A stretch of DNA of 13,957 nt from Atopobium sp. (GTDB taxonomy: Bacteria; Actinomycetota; Coriobacteriia; Coriobacteriales; Atopobiaceae). The notes beneath the pieces were generated by a model that had not been told where the DNA came from, did not search any database, and saw nothing but the letters and a program-made list of their open reading frames with translations. The position numbers were made by a program, and so were the translations under genes. The stretch spans positions 1-13,957 of the forward strand of contig JAHACE010000005.1 in the NCBI GenBank assembly GCA_018376005.1. The letters run 5' to 3'. This document shows positions 1 through 7,220 of this stretch, one piece after another (the first letter of the stretch is position 1; each line of letters starts with the position of its first letter).

Positions 1-1062
1 AACTGGTTTTTAGACTGGAATTCGCGTGAGGTTTTTAATGAAACCTATTTAAACTACAAGAGAGAATACGAGAGCGGGATAGAACAACAGATTTCTGATG
101 ATGATTTAATTCAATTAACTAAAAAACTCTCTATAACCTATGCTCTGGCAAACAGTCAAGATAGTTTTGATTTTGTGCAAAGATATTTAGATTTCTTAAA
201 TAATCAACTAGAAGATGCACAAAGTGGGCGTCAAACTGCGGAATCTATCTACGACTTACAGGCCAAGCAACTATACTATGAGCATCTTTCGCGATTGGGA
301 AATAGCGCACTCTACAAAGACGCACAACAATACCCTTTGATTGAAATGATGGCGTCTCTGTTTTTAAATAGAACACCATTAGCCATCTATGCAGCTATCG
401 GTATATTTTCATTCATCGCTGCAAAAAATAGTCATAGAAATAAGCTATTGGGAAATAGGCAACTAACCTTTGTAAAATTTCATATATCAAAATGCCTATC
501 TATTCTTTTTACAGGAATAATCTCGTTCGCTATTTCTATTGCGCCATTACTCGTATATGCACTGGTTCGTAATGGTTTAGGACTACCAGATTACCCTGTA
601 GTATTTAGAAGAGGTGGCGAAATTATTTATTCCTCCGCGCTTCAATTAATCACATCACAGCTTATACTTATTTGTCTGTTTTCAATTCTAGTCATCACCT
701 TCTATGAATTGCTATTGACTATTTCTAAAGAGCCAACTATTTCTCTACTTATAGTCTTCATCCTGTTATGCGTACCGTTTTATCCAAAATATTTCTTAAC
801 ACGAGACTTTCAACATTCAATTATCAAATGGATACCGCTCACGTATTTGGATTCTAAGTCAATAGTGGGAGCTTTAGAAATCTTCCCTACCACGGATGTA
901 TTTAAGTTTGGAAGAATTTCGTATTTTGAAGTTTGTCTCGAAACACTTCTATGGATCTTCATTTTGATAGTTATGACTTTAATTATTGCTTTGATCAATA
1001 AAGCAGTTATAAAAAGCAAATTGACTAAACATAATCCTATCAAATGGGCAATTATTGGATAA
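1..1062 (+). CDS. ABC-2-like multi-span membrane protein, 5'-truncated by window edge
   Basis: The frame is open from base 1, so this is the C-terminal 353 residues of a longer protein; the first internal start-like codon (GTG at 175) has no reason to be the real start. The first ~120 visible residues are hydrophilic and probably extracytoplasmic (Asp/Glu/Gln/Tyr-rich, with a possible coiled coil). They are followed by about five hydrophobic segments near residues 124-142, 166-189, 214-236, 246-263 and 312-334, and a short basic tail. A large loop between early and late spans resembles ABC-2-type permeases and bacteriocin-associated membrane proteins, but no diagnostic motif is visible, so the family call is inference. 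No ATPase gene follows it here; one may lie upstream of the window. The sequence is AT-rich compared with trpS, which suggests acquired DNA. Confidence 0.6.
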   Translation, partial: NWFLDWNSREVFNETYLNYKREYESGIEQQISDDDLIQLTKKLSITYALANSQDSFDFVQRYLDFLNNQLEDAQSGRQTAESIYDLQAKQLYYEHLSRLGNSALYKDAQQYPLIEMMASLFLNRTPLAIYAAIGIFSFIAAKNSHRNKLLGNRQLTFVKFHISKCLSILFTGIISFAISIAPLLVYALVRNGLGLPDYPVVFRRGGEIIYSSALQLITSQLILICLFSILVITFYELLLTISKEPTISLLIVFILLCVPFYPKYFLTRDFQHSIIKWIPLTYLDSKSIVGALEIFPTTDVFKFGRISYFEVCLETLLWIFILIVMTLIIALINKAVIKSKLTKHNPIKWAIIG

Positions 1063-1080
1063 AAGATGCTTACAATTCGT

Positions 1081-1114
1081 AGTAGGTACGCCGACAACAG
1101 CCGACGTACCTACT
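1081..1114. terminator. Stem-loop between convergent genes, possible bidirectional terminator
   Basis: AGTAGGTACG (1081-1090) is the exact reverse complement of 1105-1114, with a 14-nt loop whose first bases can add two more G-C pairs after a C/A mismatch. It sits between the stop of the + strand membrane protein (1062) and the stop of the minus-strand small peptide (1170), where a shared terminator is expected. Neither strand has a T-run after the stem, so it is not a classic intrinsic terminator. It could instead be an mRNA 3' end stabiliser. Confidence 0.35.
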
Positions 1115-1169
1115 GTCGAAGTAATAACAATCTGCATCACTCGTAAATAGCCTCAGCCTTTTGGAAACA

Positions 1170-1277
1170 TCACTTTGATCTTGTAATGACCAATAAAATA
1201 ATACCTAATAATACTAAAATCCAAAAAGCAGGCTGAAGAAGTACGCCCACTAAAGGAAATTCCATTCCAAGAATCAT
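1170..1277 (-). CDS. 35-residue single-span membrane peptide
   Basis: An ATG at 1277 lies one base after the TAA (1281-1279) of the exported-protein gene and opens a 35-codon frame ending in TGA. The peptide begins MILGMEFPLVG, has a continuous hydrophobic stretch of about 14-20 residues near its middle (around WILVLLGIILLVI), and ends in the basic tail TRSK. This pattern is typical of a single-span peptide with a cytoplasmic positively charged C terminus. An AGGG sequence just upstream lies inside the last codons of the preceding gene, so translation is probably coupled to it. I do not recognise a family. It could be a partner, immunity or anchoring peptide for the exported protein, or a chance frame; the tight spacing and clean membrane profile argue for a real gene. 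Confidence 0.5.
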   Translation of the reverse strand: MILGMEFPLVGVLLQPAFWILVLLGIILLVITRSK

Positions 1278-1278
1278 G

Positions 1279-1818
1279 TTACCCTACACTCAGCCAAGAT
1301 GCGCCATTAGGATAAAACTCAACATAGCATGTCCATGTACTTATATTACCTATAACAGGTGACCTCACAGTAAACGTATAATGGATTCCCAATACGCTTC
1401 CGCCTTCAATAATAGATGCTTTGTATGTCATATTTGTAACGGTCGAAAAATTAAAATGAACCCAAGTGTTTATAAGTGGTCCGACAATTTTTGGATCATT
1501 GTTGTCTACTACTGCAACAACATACAAAGTTTCAGGAGTTAATCCAACTACAACAGATTGAGAAGCTGTGAAATTTTTATACGTATTACAAATGAAACGA
1601 CTACTTAACTCAACCAATTCGCTCCCAGAGTATGTTCTTTGAATAATTTTTGATCCTTCGGAAAGCGCTTGATTTTCAAAATCTTTCCAGCACTCATCTG
1701 GGCTCTTATTTACCGAGTCCTCAGCATACAGCCGATTTGGAATGAATGATGTTACTCCAATTATGGCTGATCCAATTAAAAAATCTTTTCGGCTTAATGA
1801 TGAATTTTTCTTTTTCAT
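1279..1818 (-). CDS. Exported protein of unknown function with Tat-like or Sec signal
   Basis: The start at 1818 is chosen because a strong GGAGG lies 6-7 bases upstream; an in-frame ATG at 1860 overlaps a likely -10 box and would not be transcribed. The 179-residue product starts MKKKNSSLSRKDFLIG, then a hydrophobic stretch to about residue 26 and a plausible signal peptidase I site after LYA (residue 32). SRKDFL resembles the Tat motif S-R-R-x-F-L with Lys for the second Arg, so Sec export is at least as likely. The mature part is rich in beta-branched and aromatic residues, suggesting a beta-rich domain, with cysteines near 43, 77 and 164. I do not recognise the family. The gene is AT-rich, convergent with the membrane protein at 1-1062, and followed one base later by a 35-residue membrane peptide. 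Confidence 0.6.
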   Translation of the reverse strand: MKKKNSSLSRKDFLIGSAIIGVTSFIPNRLYAEDSVNKSPDECWKDFENQALSEGSKIIQRTYSGSELVELSSRFICNTYKNFTASQSVVVGLTPETLYVVAVVDNNDPKIVGPLINTWVHFNFSTVTNMTYKASIIEGGSVLGIHYTFTVRSPVIGNISTWTCYVEFYPNGASWLSVG

Positions 1819-1858
1819 AACTTCCTCCAAACTACGTATGTAACCTGCAGGTGATTTC

Positions 1859-1864
1859 ATTATA
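1859..1864 (-). promoter_or_regulatory. Likely -10 box of the exported-protein gene
   Basis: On the minus strand these bases read TATAAT, a perfect -10 hexamer, about 40 bases upstream of the chosen ATG at 1818. The expected -35 position has only a weak match (ATGTAA at 17-bp spacing), in a very AT-rich stretch. The placement excludes the upstream in-frame ATG at 1860 as a start. Confidence 0.4.
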
Positions 1865-2035
1865 TATTTATATAAAAAGAATTACATAAAATTCCGTAAA
1901 CGCATTAAAAATACCGCTTACAGAAATTAGGGCAGATAGAAATTAAGGCTGATAAAATTAAAGATTGTGTGAGGAAAATTCTTTTATTGAAATAAAATAA
2001 TGAAAGCAAAAATTTGAGATTAACAAGGAGTCATT

Positions 2036-3085
2036 ATGCCAAACGAAGGCAGTTATGAAGCAGCTGTTCGCCGTTCTGATGAAATCCAAGCTGATTTAGC
2101 CGAGCATGCAGGAAAGTTCAACATGCTTACAGGGGATCGTCCCACCGGAAGGCTTCACCTTGGCCATTACTTTGGCACTATTGTTGAGCGCGTAAGACTC
2201 CAAAATCTTGGTGTTCATACCAATATTATTATTGCTGACTATCAGGTTATTACAGACAGAGACACTACTGAGCATATTGCAGATAATGTCTACAATATGG
2301 TTATTGATTATCTGGCCTGCGGAATTGATCCAGAAAAGACCATGATTTTCACGCATTCTGCAGTCCCAGCTCTCAATCAGCTTATGTTGCCGTTCCTCTC
2401 GCTTGTTACCGAGTCTGAGCTACATAGAAATCCAACCGTTAAGGCAGAGCAGGAAGCATCTGGCCATGCTCTCACCGGTCTTCTCCTCACTTATCCTGTT
2501 CACCAGGCATGCGACATTCTTTTCTGCAAAGGAAATGTTGTTCCTGTTGGTCGTGACCAGCTACCTCACATTGAGATTACCTCTAAGATTGCGCGTCGCT
2601 TTAATGAGCGCTACGGAAAGGTATTCCCAGAGGTTTCTGGTCTTCTTACCTCTACCCCATTGATTCCAGGTCTTGATGGCCGCAAGATGAGTAAGTCTTA
2701 CGGTAACGCTATCTCGCTTTCTATGACAGCTGAAGAAACTGCCAAGCTCATCAAGAAGTCTAAGACTGACTCTGAGCGCATGATTACCTTTGACCCAGAC
2801 AATCGTCCTGGCGTCTCTGCACTTCTTACCACTGCTGGTATTTGTACTGGTCGTGATCCAAAAGAGATTGCTGAGGAGATTGGCATGGGCGGCGGCGGAG
2901 CTCTCAAGGCTTACGTCATCGATGCAGTTAACACTTACTTTGAGCCAATTCGTCAGAGGCGCGCAGAGTTTGCAGCTCAACCGGACCTTATTCGCGACAT
3001 CATCCACGATGGAAACGCTCGTGCAAACGTTATTGCTAACGCCACGCTCGACGAGGTTCGCGAGGCAATGGGAATGGTCTACTAA
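2036..3085 (+). CDS. trpS: Tryptophan--tRNA ligase (TrpRS)
   Basis: A class I aminoacyl-tRNA synthetase that activates tryptophan with ATP and charges tRNA-Trp in the cytosol. The 349-residue product has the HIGH-type signature as HLGH (residues 41-44, in TGRLHLGHYFG), the PVGRDQ adenylate-site motif (170-175) and an intact KMSKS (217-221). Length is normal for bacterial TrpRS (about 330-350). The start is fixed by AAGGAG five bases before the ATG. The PVGRDQxPHIE form resembles the actinobacterial/second type of TrpRS rather than the PVGEDQ form; this is from family memory. The TAA stop is directly followed by the GTG of the methyltransferase gene, so the two are probably cotranscribed. The 170-nt leader is AT-rich; I see no T-box or trp attenuator in it. 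Confidence 0.96.
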   Translation: MPNEGSYEAAVRRSDEIQADLAEHAGKFNMLTGDRPTGRLHLGHYFGTIVERVRLQNLGVHTNIIIADYQVITDRDTTEHIADNVYNMVIDYLACGIDPEKTMIFTHSAVPALNQLMLPFLSLVTESELHRNPTVKAEQEASGHALTGLLLTYPVHQACDILFCKGNVVPVGRDQLPHIEITSKIARRFNERYGKVFPEVSGLLTSTPLIPGLDGRKMSKSYGNAISLSMTAEETAKLIKKSKTDSERMITFDPDNRPGVSALLTTAGICTGRDPKEIAEEIGMGGGGALKAYVIDAVNTYFEPIRQRRAEFAAQPDLIRDIIHDGNARANVIANATLDEVREAMGMVY

Positions 3086-4423
3086 GTGTCTGAGCTCACC
3101 TTACATGTTGAACGTATGAGCTATGGTCCAGATGCCATCGCTCATACTCCAGAAGGAAAAACAGTCTTCATCTCTGGTGGCGCTGTCCCTGGAGATACCG
3201 TCAGTGTACAGATTACCGAGGATACAGACAGGTTTTCTCGCGCACAACTTGTAAAGGTCTTGGAAGCATCTGCGTTCAGAGATCCTCACCCCAATCCCTT
3301 TGTGGCGCTCACGGGTGCCACCCCTTGGGGCAACATTGTCTACGAGCAGCAACTTGTCGAGAAACACAACGGCGTGATATCTGCTCTTGAACGCATTGGG
3401 CATTTTTCACACGACGATGTTTCTGAGCTGGTAAAAGACATTGTTTCCCCTGGCGAACCATGGGGCTATCGCAACAAAATTGAACTGGCATTTAAACGCA
3501 ATAGCAATAAAACCCTGGTAGGCATGTATGCGCCTAATGGACAGGACATTGTTCGCATTAAAGACTGTCCGCTCTTAGATAAAAGCAACCAGAAGGCAGT
3601 TGGAGCTGTAAGCGGTGCGCTCTCCTACCTCTCGGGCTCTCACGAGCTTGATATAGAGCGTATTGGCATCAGGGTGTCTAGACGTACCAAAGAACTTGAG
3701 GTGGCGCTCTGGACCGCTCCAAGCGGCTTCCCACGTACACAGATTGCTCGCGTTTTAGGCGACGCAGTAAAGGCAACAAGTGTTGTCCGCGTTATGACCA
3801 AGGGCCCCAGTAAAGCCCGCCGCGTTGTAGGCGTAGAGCGTCTGAGTGGCTCCGGCTCATGGAGCGAGCTCATTGACGGCCAGAAGATGCAGCTTTCTGC
3901 TCCTTCTTTTTTCCAGGTCAATACCAAGGGTGCCGAGAAACTCGTTGAGCTTGTGCTTTCTGGTTTGGATGTTCAGCCAGATGACGAGGCAATGGATCTT
4001 TACTGTGGAGCAGGAACCTTTACGCTTCCTCTAGCAAAGCGTGCAGGATTTGTTTCCGCTGTTGAAGCCTATGGTCCAGCGGTAAGAGATCTTCGTCGCA
4101 ACCTTGAGTTGGCCAAGCTTGATAACGTCGACGCAGTAGGCGGAGACGCAGGTAGAGAATTCCCTGACACAGATGCTGACGTAATTATTGTTGACCCTCC
4201 TCGTGCGGGACTTGCTCCAGATATAATTCAACAGCTTTCTAAGCAGCCTGCACGCGCTATTGCGTATGTTTCCTGTGACCCTGCAACACTTGCGCGTGAC
4301 CTTAAACGCTTTGTTGAGATTGGCTCATACAAACCTGTGAGCGTCACACCAGTAGACCTATTCCCACAGACCTTCCATACGGAGTGTGTTGTATTGATGT
4401 CAAAAGTTGCACCTACTAAGTAA
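3086..4423 (+). CDS. TRAM-domain class I SAM-dependent RNA (uracil-5-)methyltransferase, RlmD/RlmCD family
   Basis: Predicted to methylate C5 of a uridine in rRNA (23S by family analogy) using S-adenosylmethionine. The 445-residue product starts with a TRAM RNA-binding domain (about 1-60), has a central region containing YRNKIELAF, the SAM-binding motif DLYCGAGTF (from 304), the DPPRAG motif (370-375), the nucleophilic Cys in SCDPATLARD (Cys397) and the general-base Glu in HTECV (Glu433). The Cys cluster that binds [4Fe-4S] in RlmD-type enzymes is missing: the corresponding stretch (TGATPWGNIVYEQQL) has no cysteine. GTG directly after the trpS TAA is taken as start because it keeps the TRAM domain whole; an ATG at 3116 would cut into it. 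The exact target (U747, U1939 or tRNA U54) cannot be told from sequence alone. Confidence 0.92.
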   Translation: MSELTLHVERMSYGPDAIAHTPEGKTVFISGGAVPGDTVSVQITEDTDRFSRAQLVKVLEASAFRDPHPNPFVALTGATPWGNIVYEQQLVEKHNGVISALERIGHFSHDDVSELVKDIVSPGEPWGYRNKIELAFKRNSNKTLVGMYAPNGQDIVRIKDCPLLDKSNQKAVGAVSGALSYLSGSHELDIERIGIRVSRRTKELEVALWTAPSGFPRTQIARVLGDAVKATSVVRVMTKGPSKARRVVGVERLSGSGSWSELIDGQKMQLSAPSFFQVNTKGAEKLVELVLSGLDVQPDDEAMDLYCGAGTFTLPLAKRAGFVSAVEAYGPAVRDLRRNLELAKLDNVDAVGGDAGREFPDTDADVIIVDPPRAGLAPDIIQQLSKQPARAIAYVSCDPATLARDLKRFVEIGSYKPVSVTPVDLFPQTFHTECVVLMSKVAPTK

Positions 4424-4527
4424 AAAAGTGTAGAAAACAAAGGCTTGTACAATTCAACGTATGATGAATTACTGGTACCCAAACCAAAGAAAAAGAAATA
4501 ATTAAATTAGAAGTTGTAGAGGGAAAT

Positions 4528-5145
4528 ATGAGAATCGGAGTTATTCAAGCAAGTTCGCAAGCGTCTAAAAATCAAATAATCTATGATGCTGTAGTAAAGT
4601 ACGCTCCAAAGAAATCTGAGGTTATAAATTTTGGTTGTACGATAGAAGAAAATGAAAAATATTCGTATATAGAGATTTCCATTCTTGTAGGCATATTGTT
4701 GGCAAGTAGGACAATTGATTTCGTTGTTACGGGCTGTTCTTCCGGACAAGGAATGATGCTTGCTTGTAATAGTATGCCTGATGTCATTTGCGGGTATGCA
4801 CCTACACCGAATGATGCCTATTTATTTGCTCAGATTAATAATGGAAATGCGATATCATTACCATTAGGTGAAGATTATACATGGTCAGGCACTGAAAATC
4901 TTGAAAGAACAATAGAAGCTCTTTTCTCAGAGCCATTTGGGCAAGGATACCCCAAAAGTGAGGCAGAGAGAAAGGTAAGAGATGCCGAGACACTTAAAGA
5001 AATAAGAAGAATCGGACAGGTTCAGTTTGAAGAGTTCGTAAATGTATTAGATATATCATTGTTTGAATCAATAAAGAGGAAACAGAATGTAATTGAGAAT
5101 GTAAAGGTGTATGGGAAGAAAGAAATAGCTGATTTAATTAAATGA
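4528..5145 (+). CDS. RpiB/LacA/LacB-family sugar-phosphate isomerase-like protein, atypical
   Basis: A 205-residue protein with the Rossmann-like fold signature of the RpiB/LacAB family: N-terminal MRIGVIQAS strand, then VVTGCSSGQGMMLACN (about 66-81), where Cys70 and the SSGQG loop align with the catalytic Cys and GTGxG of ribose-5-phosphate isomerase B, then GYAPTPNDAYLFAQINNGN. Two features differ from true RpiB: the N-terminal DHxG motif is replaced (QASSQASK), and the His of the HNNxN motif is missing (QINNGN). The length is also above the ~150 of RpiB because of a charged C-terminal extension. The substrate is therefore unknown. A GAGGG sequence precedes the ATG. Codon use is AT-rich compared with its neighbours, suggesting transfer. 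It stands alone, with no sugar transporter or kinase beside it. Confidence 0.75.
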   Translation: MRIGVIQASSQASKNQIIYDAVVKYAPKKSEVINFGCTIEENEKYSYIEISILVGILLASRTIDFVVTGCSSGQGMMLACNSMPDVICGYAPTPNDAYLFAQINNGNAISLPLGEDYTWSGTENLERTIEALFSEPFGQGYPKSEAERKVRDAETLKEIRRIGQVQFEEFVNVLDISLFESIKRKQNVIENVKVYGKKEIADLIK

Positions 5146-5172
5146 GCAAATCCCAGTTTGTCTAGGTAATAT

Positions 5173-5205
5173 CTTTTAACGATAACCTTATACTATCGTT
5201 AAAAG
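5173..5205. repeat. Perfect 12-bp AT-rich inverted repeat, candidate terminator or operator
   Basis: CTTTTAACGATA (5173-5184) and its exact reverse complement (5194-5205) are separated by nine bases. It lies 27 bases after the RpiB-like stop and about 110 bases before the VanZ-like start. No T-run follows, although the left arm begins with four T's that would act on the minus strand. It could be a weak terminator for the isomerase gene or a regulator site for the membrane gene. Confidence 0.4.
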
Positions 5206-5316
5206 GTTCATGGATTTGTTCCTACATACAAATATAACTACTTGGCGTACTTAGTTTTCACTCGTTTCATGTGGAAAACGTTTGCTTGCTTAAACGGGTT
5301 TAAGTTCGGAGATTCA

Positions 5317-6444
5317 ATGGGATATATAAATTCCATCAAAATTGCCATGCTCGTCTTTCCCGTTTTGGCATTTTTGATTACCTTGCCCTATATGATTATC
5401 AACTATCGCAAATACGGTTCTGTCAATAAGCTTAGAACTTTGATTTTGTACTCTTTTGTTTTGTATCTGCTCACCATGTATTTCCTGGTGATTCTGCCAT
5501 TACCAGATCCAGATACGGTGCATACCACCTACACGCAGATGCTTAACCTGGTTCCTTTTACCTTTGTTTTGGATTTCTTAAAAGAAAGTCCTTTTGAGAT
5601 TTCTAATCCTGCAACATGGGCTCTTTCAGTAAAAGACCCAACGTTTTACGTCCCTGCTTTTAACGTTTTGATGCTCATACCCTTTGGTATGTATCTTCGT
5701 TATTACTTTAAATGCAGTTTCAAAAAGACACTTTTGCTTACTGCACTTCTTAGCTTGTTCTTTGAACTAACTCAGCTCTCAGGTCTTTATTTCTTATATC
5801 CAGGACCTTATCGTCTTGCCGATATTGACGATATTATTCAAAACACCACAGGTGGCTGCATTGGTTATGCTCTGGGAGCGCTAGCAATGTGGCTGTTGCC
5901 TTCAAGAGATAAAATTGACGAGGAAGCGCTTGAGGCTGGTTTGCAGGTTACACAAATCCGTGTTGGCCTTTCATTACTCATTGATACATTTATTGTGGCC
6001 ATTCCTTATAACCTCTCAAACACAACGCTTCCTTTTTCGCTCTTTATTGCTCTCTACTTTGCTGTTGTTCCACTCTTTAATGGCAAGACACTTGGTAGCG
6101 CCTTATTGCGTTTTAAGCTCTCATACAAAAAGCAAAGAGTTTCTCGCACCATGCTACGAGGCTTACTCATTACAGGCTATTTCTATCTAATTCCTGACGG
6201 TCTGTTGTATTTGACTAATGAGTTTAATAAGACTCCAGACTCAATGCTATTCCTAGCGCTATTCCCCATTATATTTGCGGCTTTAATTCTTTTTCTTGTT
6301 ATTACTGCCGTGCTAATGCTCATGAACAAGCGCTTTTTGTTTGATCGGCTATCTGGCTCCTACTACACAAGCACAGTACAAAATGGACAGACTACTGAAA
6401 TTGATATAGTGGAAACTACAGCAGAGACTGAAAAAGACATTTAA
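5317..6444 (+). CDS. VanZ-RDD fusion membrane protein
   Basis: A 375-residue integral membrane protein. Residues 1-195 form a VanZ-like domain: several spans (about 8-28, 42-62, 112-128, 138-160, 176-194) and the typical motif ADIDDIIQNTTGGCIGY (168-184). Residues 210-350 form an RDD-like domain with Arg215 and Asp223 in its first span, FNGKTLG (254-260) and FDRLSGSY near the end, followed by a polar acidic tail. VanZ-family proteins are linked to teicoplanin or lipoglycopeptide resistance in a few cases, but most homologues have no proven role. The start at 5317 is preferred for its GGAG five bases upstream; TTG 5242 and ATG 5269 extend the frame without a clear ribosome site. The gene stands between an isomerase-like gene and a GNAT gene, with no van cluster near. 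Confidence 0.85.
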   Translation: MGYINSIKIAMLVFPVLAFLITLPYMIINYRKYGSVNKLRTLILYSFVLYLLTMYFLVILPLPDPDTVHTTYTQMLNLVPFTFVLDFLKESPFEISNPATWALSVKDPTFYVPAFNVLMLIPFGMYLRYYFKCSFKKTLLLTALLSLFFELTQLSGLYFLYPGPYRLADIDDIIQNTTGGCIGYALGALAMWLLPSRDKIDEEALEAGLQVTQIRVGLSLLIDTFIVAIPYNLSNTTLPFSLFIALYFAVVPLFNGKTLGSALLRFKLSYKKQRVSRTMLRGLLITGYFYLIPDGLLYLTNEFNKTPDSMLFLALFPIIFAALILFLVITAVLMLMNKRFLFDRLSGSYYTSTVQNGQTTEIDIVETTAETEKDI

Positions 6445-6486
6445 GAGCATCAGGTGTGATCTTAAAAACAGACAAGAAAGGGACGC

Positions 6487-6984
6487 GTGGACTTACTGAT
6501 GAAAGAAGAATGTGATAGCCCTATTACCCTTTATACACCGTCTTTAGAAGATCTTTGGTTTCGCCAGAAGATGATGGCAGATGAAGAAACAATGTCATAT
6601 AACCATACCTGGGGAGGAACAATTCCCTTTCCAAAAGAAGTGTGGCATGGCTGGTATGATTTTTGGATTGTAAAGCACGAGAATAAACGTTATTACAGGT
6701 ATTTAAGGGATAGTAGCGATACTTTTGTTGGAGAAATTGCCTACCATTACGACAGTGATCAAAATCTTTTTATGGCAGATGTCATAGTCTATGCTCCATT
6801 TAGAAAAAGGGGCTATGGCAGCATTGGATTATATCTGCTCTGTAACGCTGCTAAACAGAACGGCATTAAGCTGCTCTACGATGATATTGCCATAGATAAT
6901 CCATCGGTCACGATGTTTTTAAAGAATGGATTTGTTGAAGAGTACAGAACGAGCGAATTTATCATGCTCAAAAAAGAGCTATAG
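6487..6984 (+). CDS. GNAT-family N-acetyltransferase
   Basis: A 165-residue single-domain acetyltransferase of the GCN5 fold. The acetyl-CoA pyrophosphate loop is visible as RKRGYG (106-111, R-x-x-G-x-G) after the beta-4 strand ADVIVYAPF, and the C-terminal motif IDNPSVTMFLKNGF (136-149) is typical of motif B. The acceptor is unknown; such proteins acetylate amines of small molecules or protein N termini. GTG at 6487 is taken as the start because AAAGGGA lies just upstream; the ATG at 6499 would be 16 bases away from it. The gene follows the VanZ-RDD gene by 42 bases, so cotranscription is likely. Confidence 0.85.
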   Translation: MDLLMKEECDSPITLYTPSLEDLWFRQKMMADEETMSYNHTWGGTIPFPKEVWHGWYDFWIVKHENKRYYRYLRDSSDTFVGEIAYHYDSDQNLFMADVIVYAPFRKRGYGSIGLYLLCNAAKQNGIKLLYDDIAIDNPSVTMFLKNGFVEEYRTSEFIMLKKEL

Positions 6985-7220
6985 ACTGTTCCAACAAGAC
7001 AGATGTACTGAATGAAGTAGTTGTACTAAAAATTAAACCTTTTATATATGCAGGTCAGATGTGCACTTAATAACCAAAGTAATGTTCTTTCAATTATCTG
7101 TGCCTTTGTTGTTGCATAACAGCAAAGAAACGTGTAAAAAATACATTGCAATCAAGTACTCTTGAATGCAAGATAAGTATTACTCGAGTAAGGGGCTCGA
7201 GATACGGAGAGGAATGTATT
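6985..7220 (+). promoter_or_regulatory. Ferredoxin leader with stem-loops and weak promoter candidate
   Basis: This 236-base gap precedes the ferredoxin gene. It holds a 10-bp stem with a 4-nt loop at 7104-7127 (CTTTGTTGTT against AACAGCAAAG, one G-T wobble). A second possible hairpin comes from two CTCGAG sites at 7183-7188 and 7196-7201, directly before the GGAGAGG ribosome site. A weak promoter candidate is TTGCAT (7112-7117), 17 bases, TAAAAA (7135-7140); its -35 overlaps the first stem, so the stem may be an operator rather than an RNA structure. I recognise no known riboswitch. Confidence 0.3.

Noticed and set aside
1860..2035. T-box or trp attenuator upstream of trpS
   Set aside because: The 175-nt gap has no T-box core sequence, no terminator with T-run and no leader peptide with Trp codons.
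4460..4504. Short frame MMNYWYPNQRKRNN before the RpiB-like gene
   Set aside because: Only 14 codons with no ribosome site; no support beyond chance.
5242..5316. Longer start (TTG 5242) for the VanZ-RDD protein
   Set aside because: No ribosome site; ATG 5317 has GGAG at good spacing and fits the usual N terminus with a first membrane span.
7146..7220. N-terminal extension of the ferredoxin
   Set aside because: The extension is basic and unlike ferredoxins; the ATG at 7221 has a ribosome site and gives the usual length.
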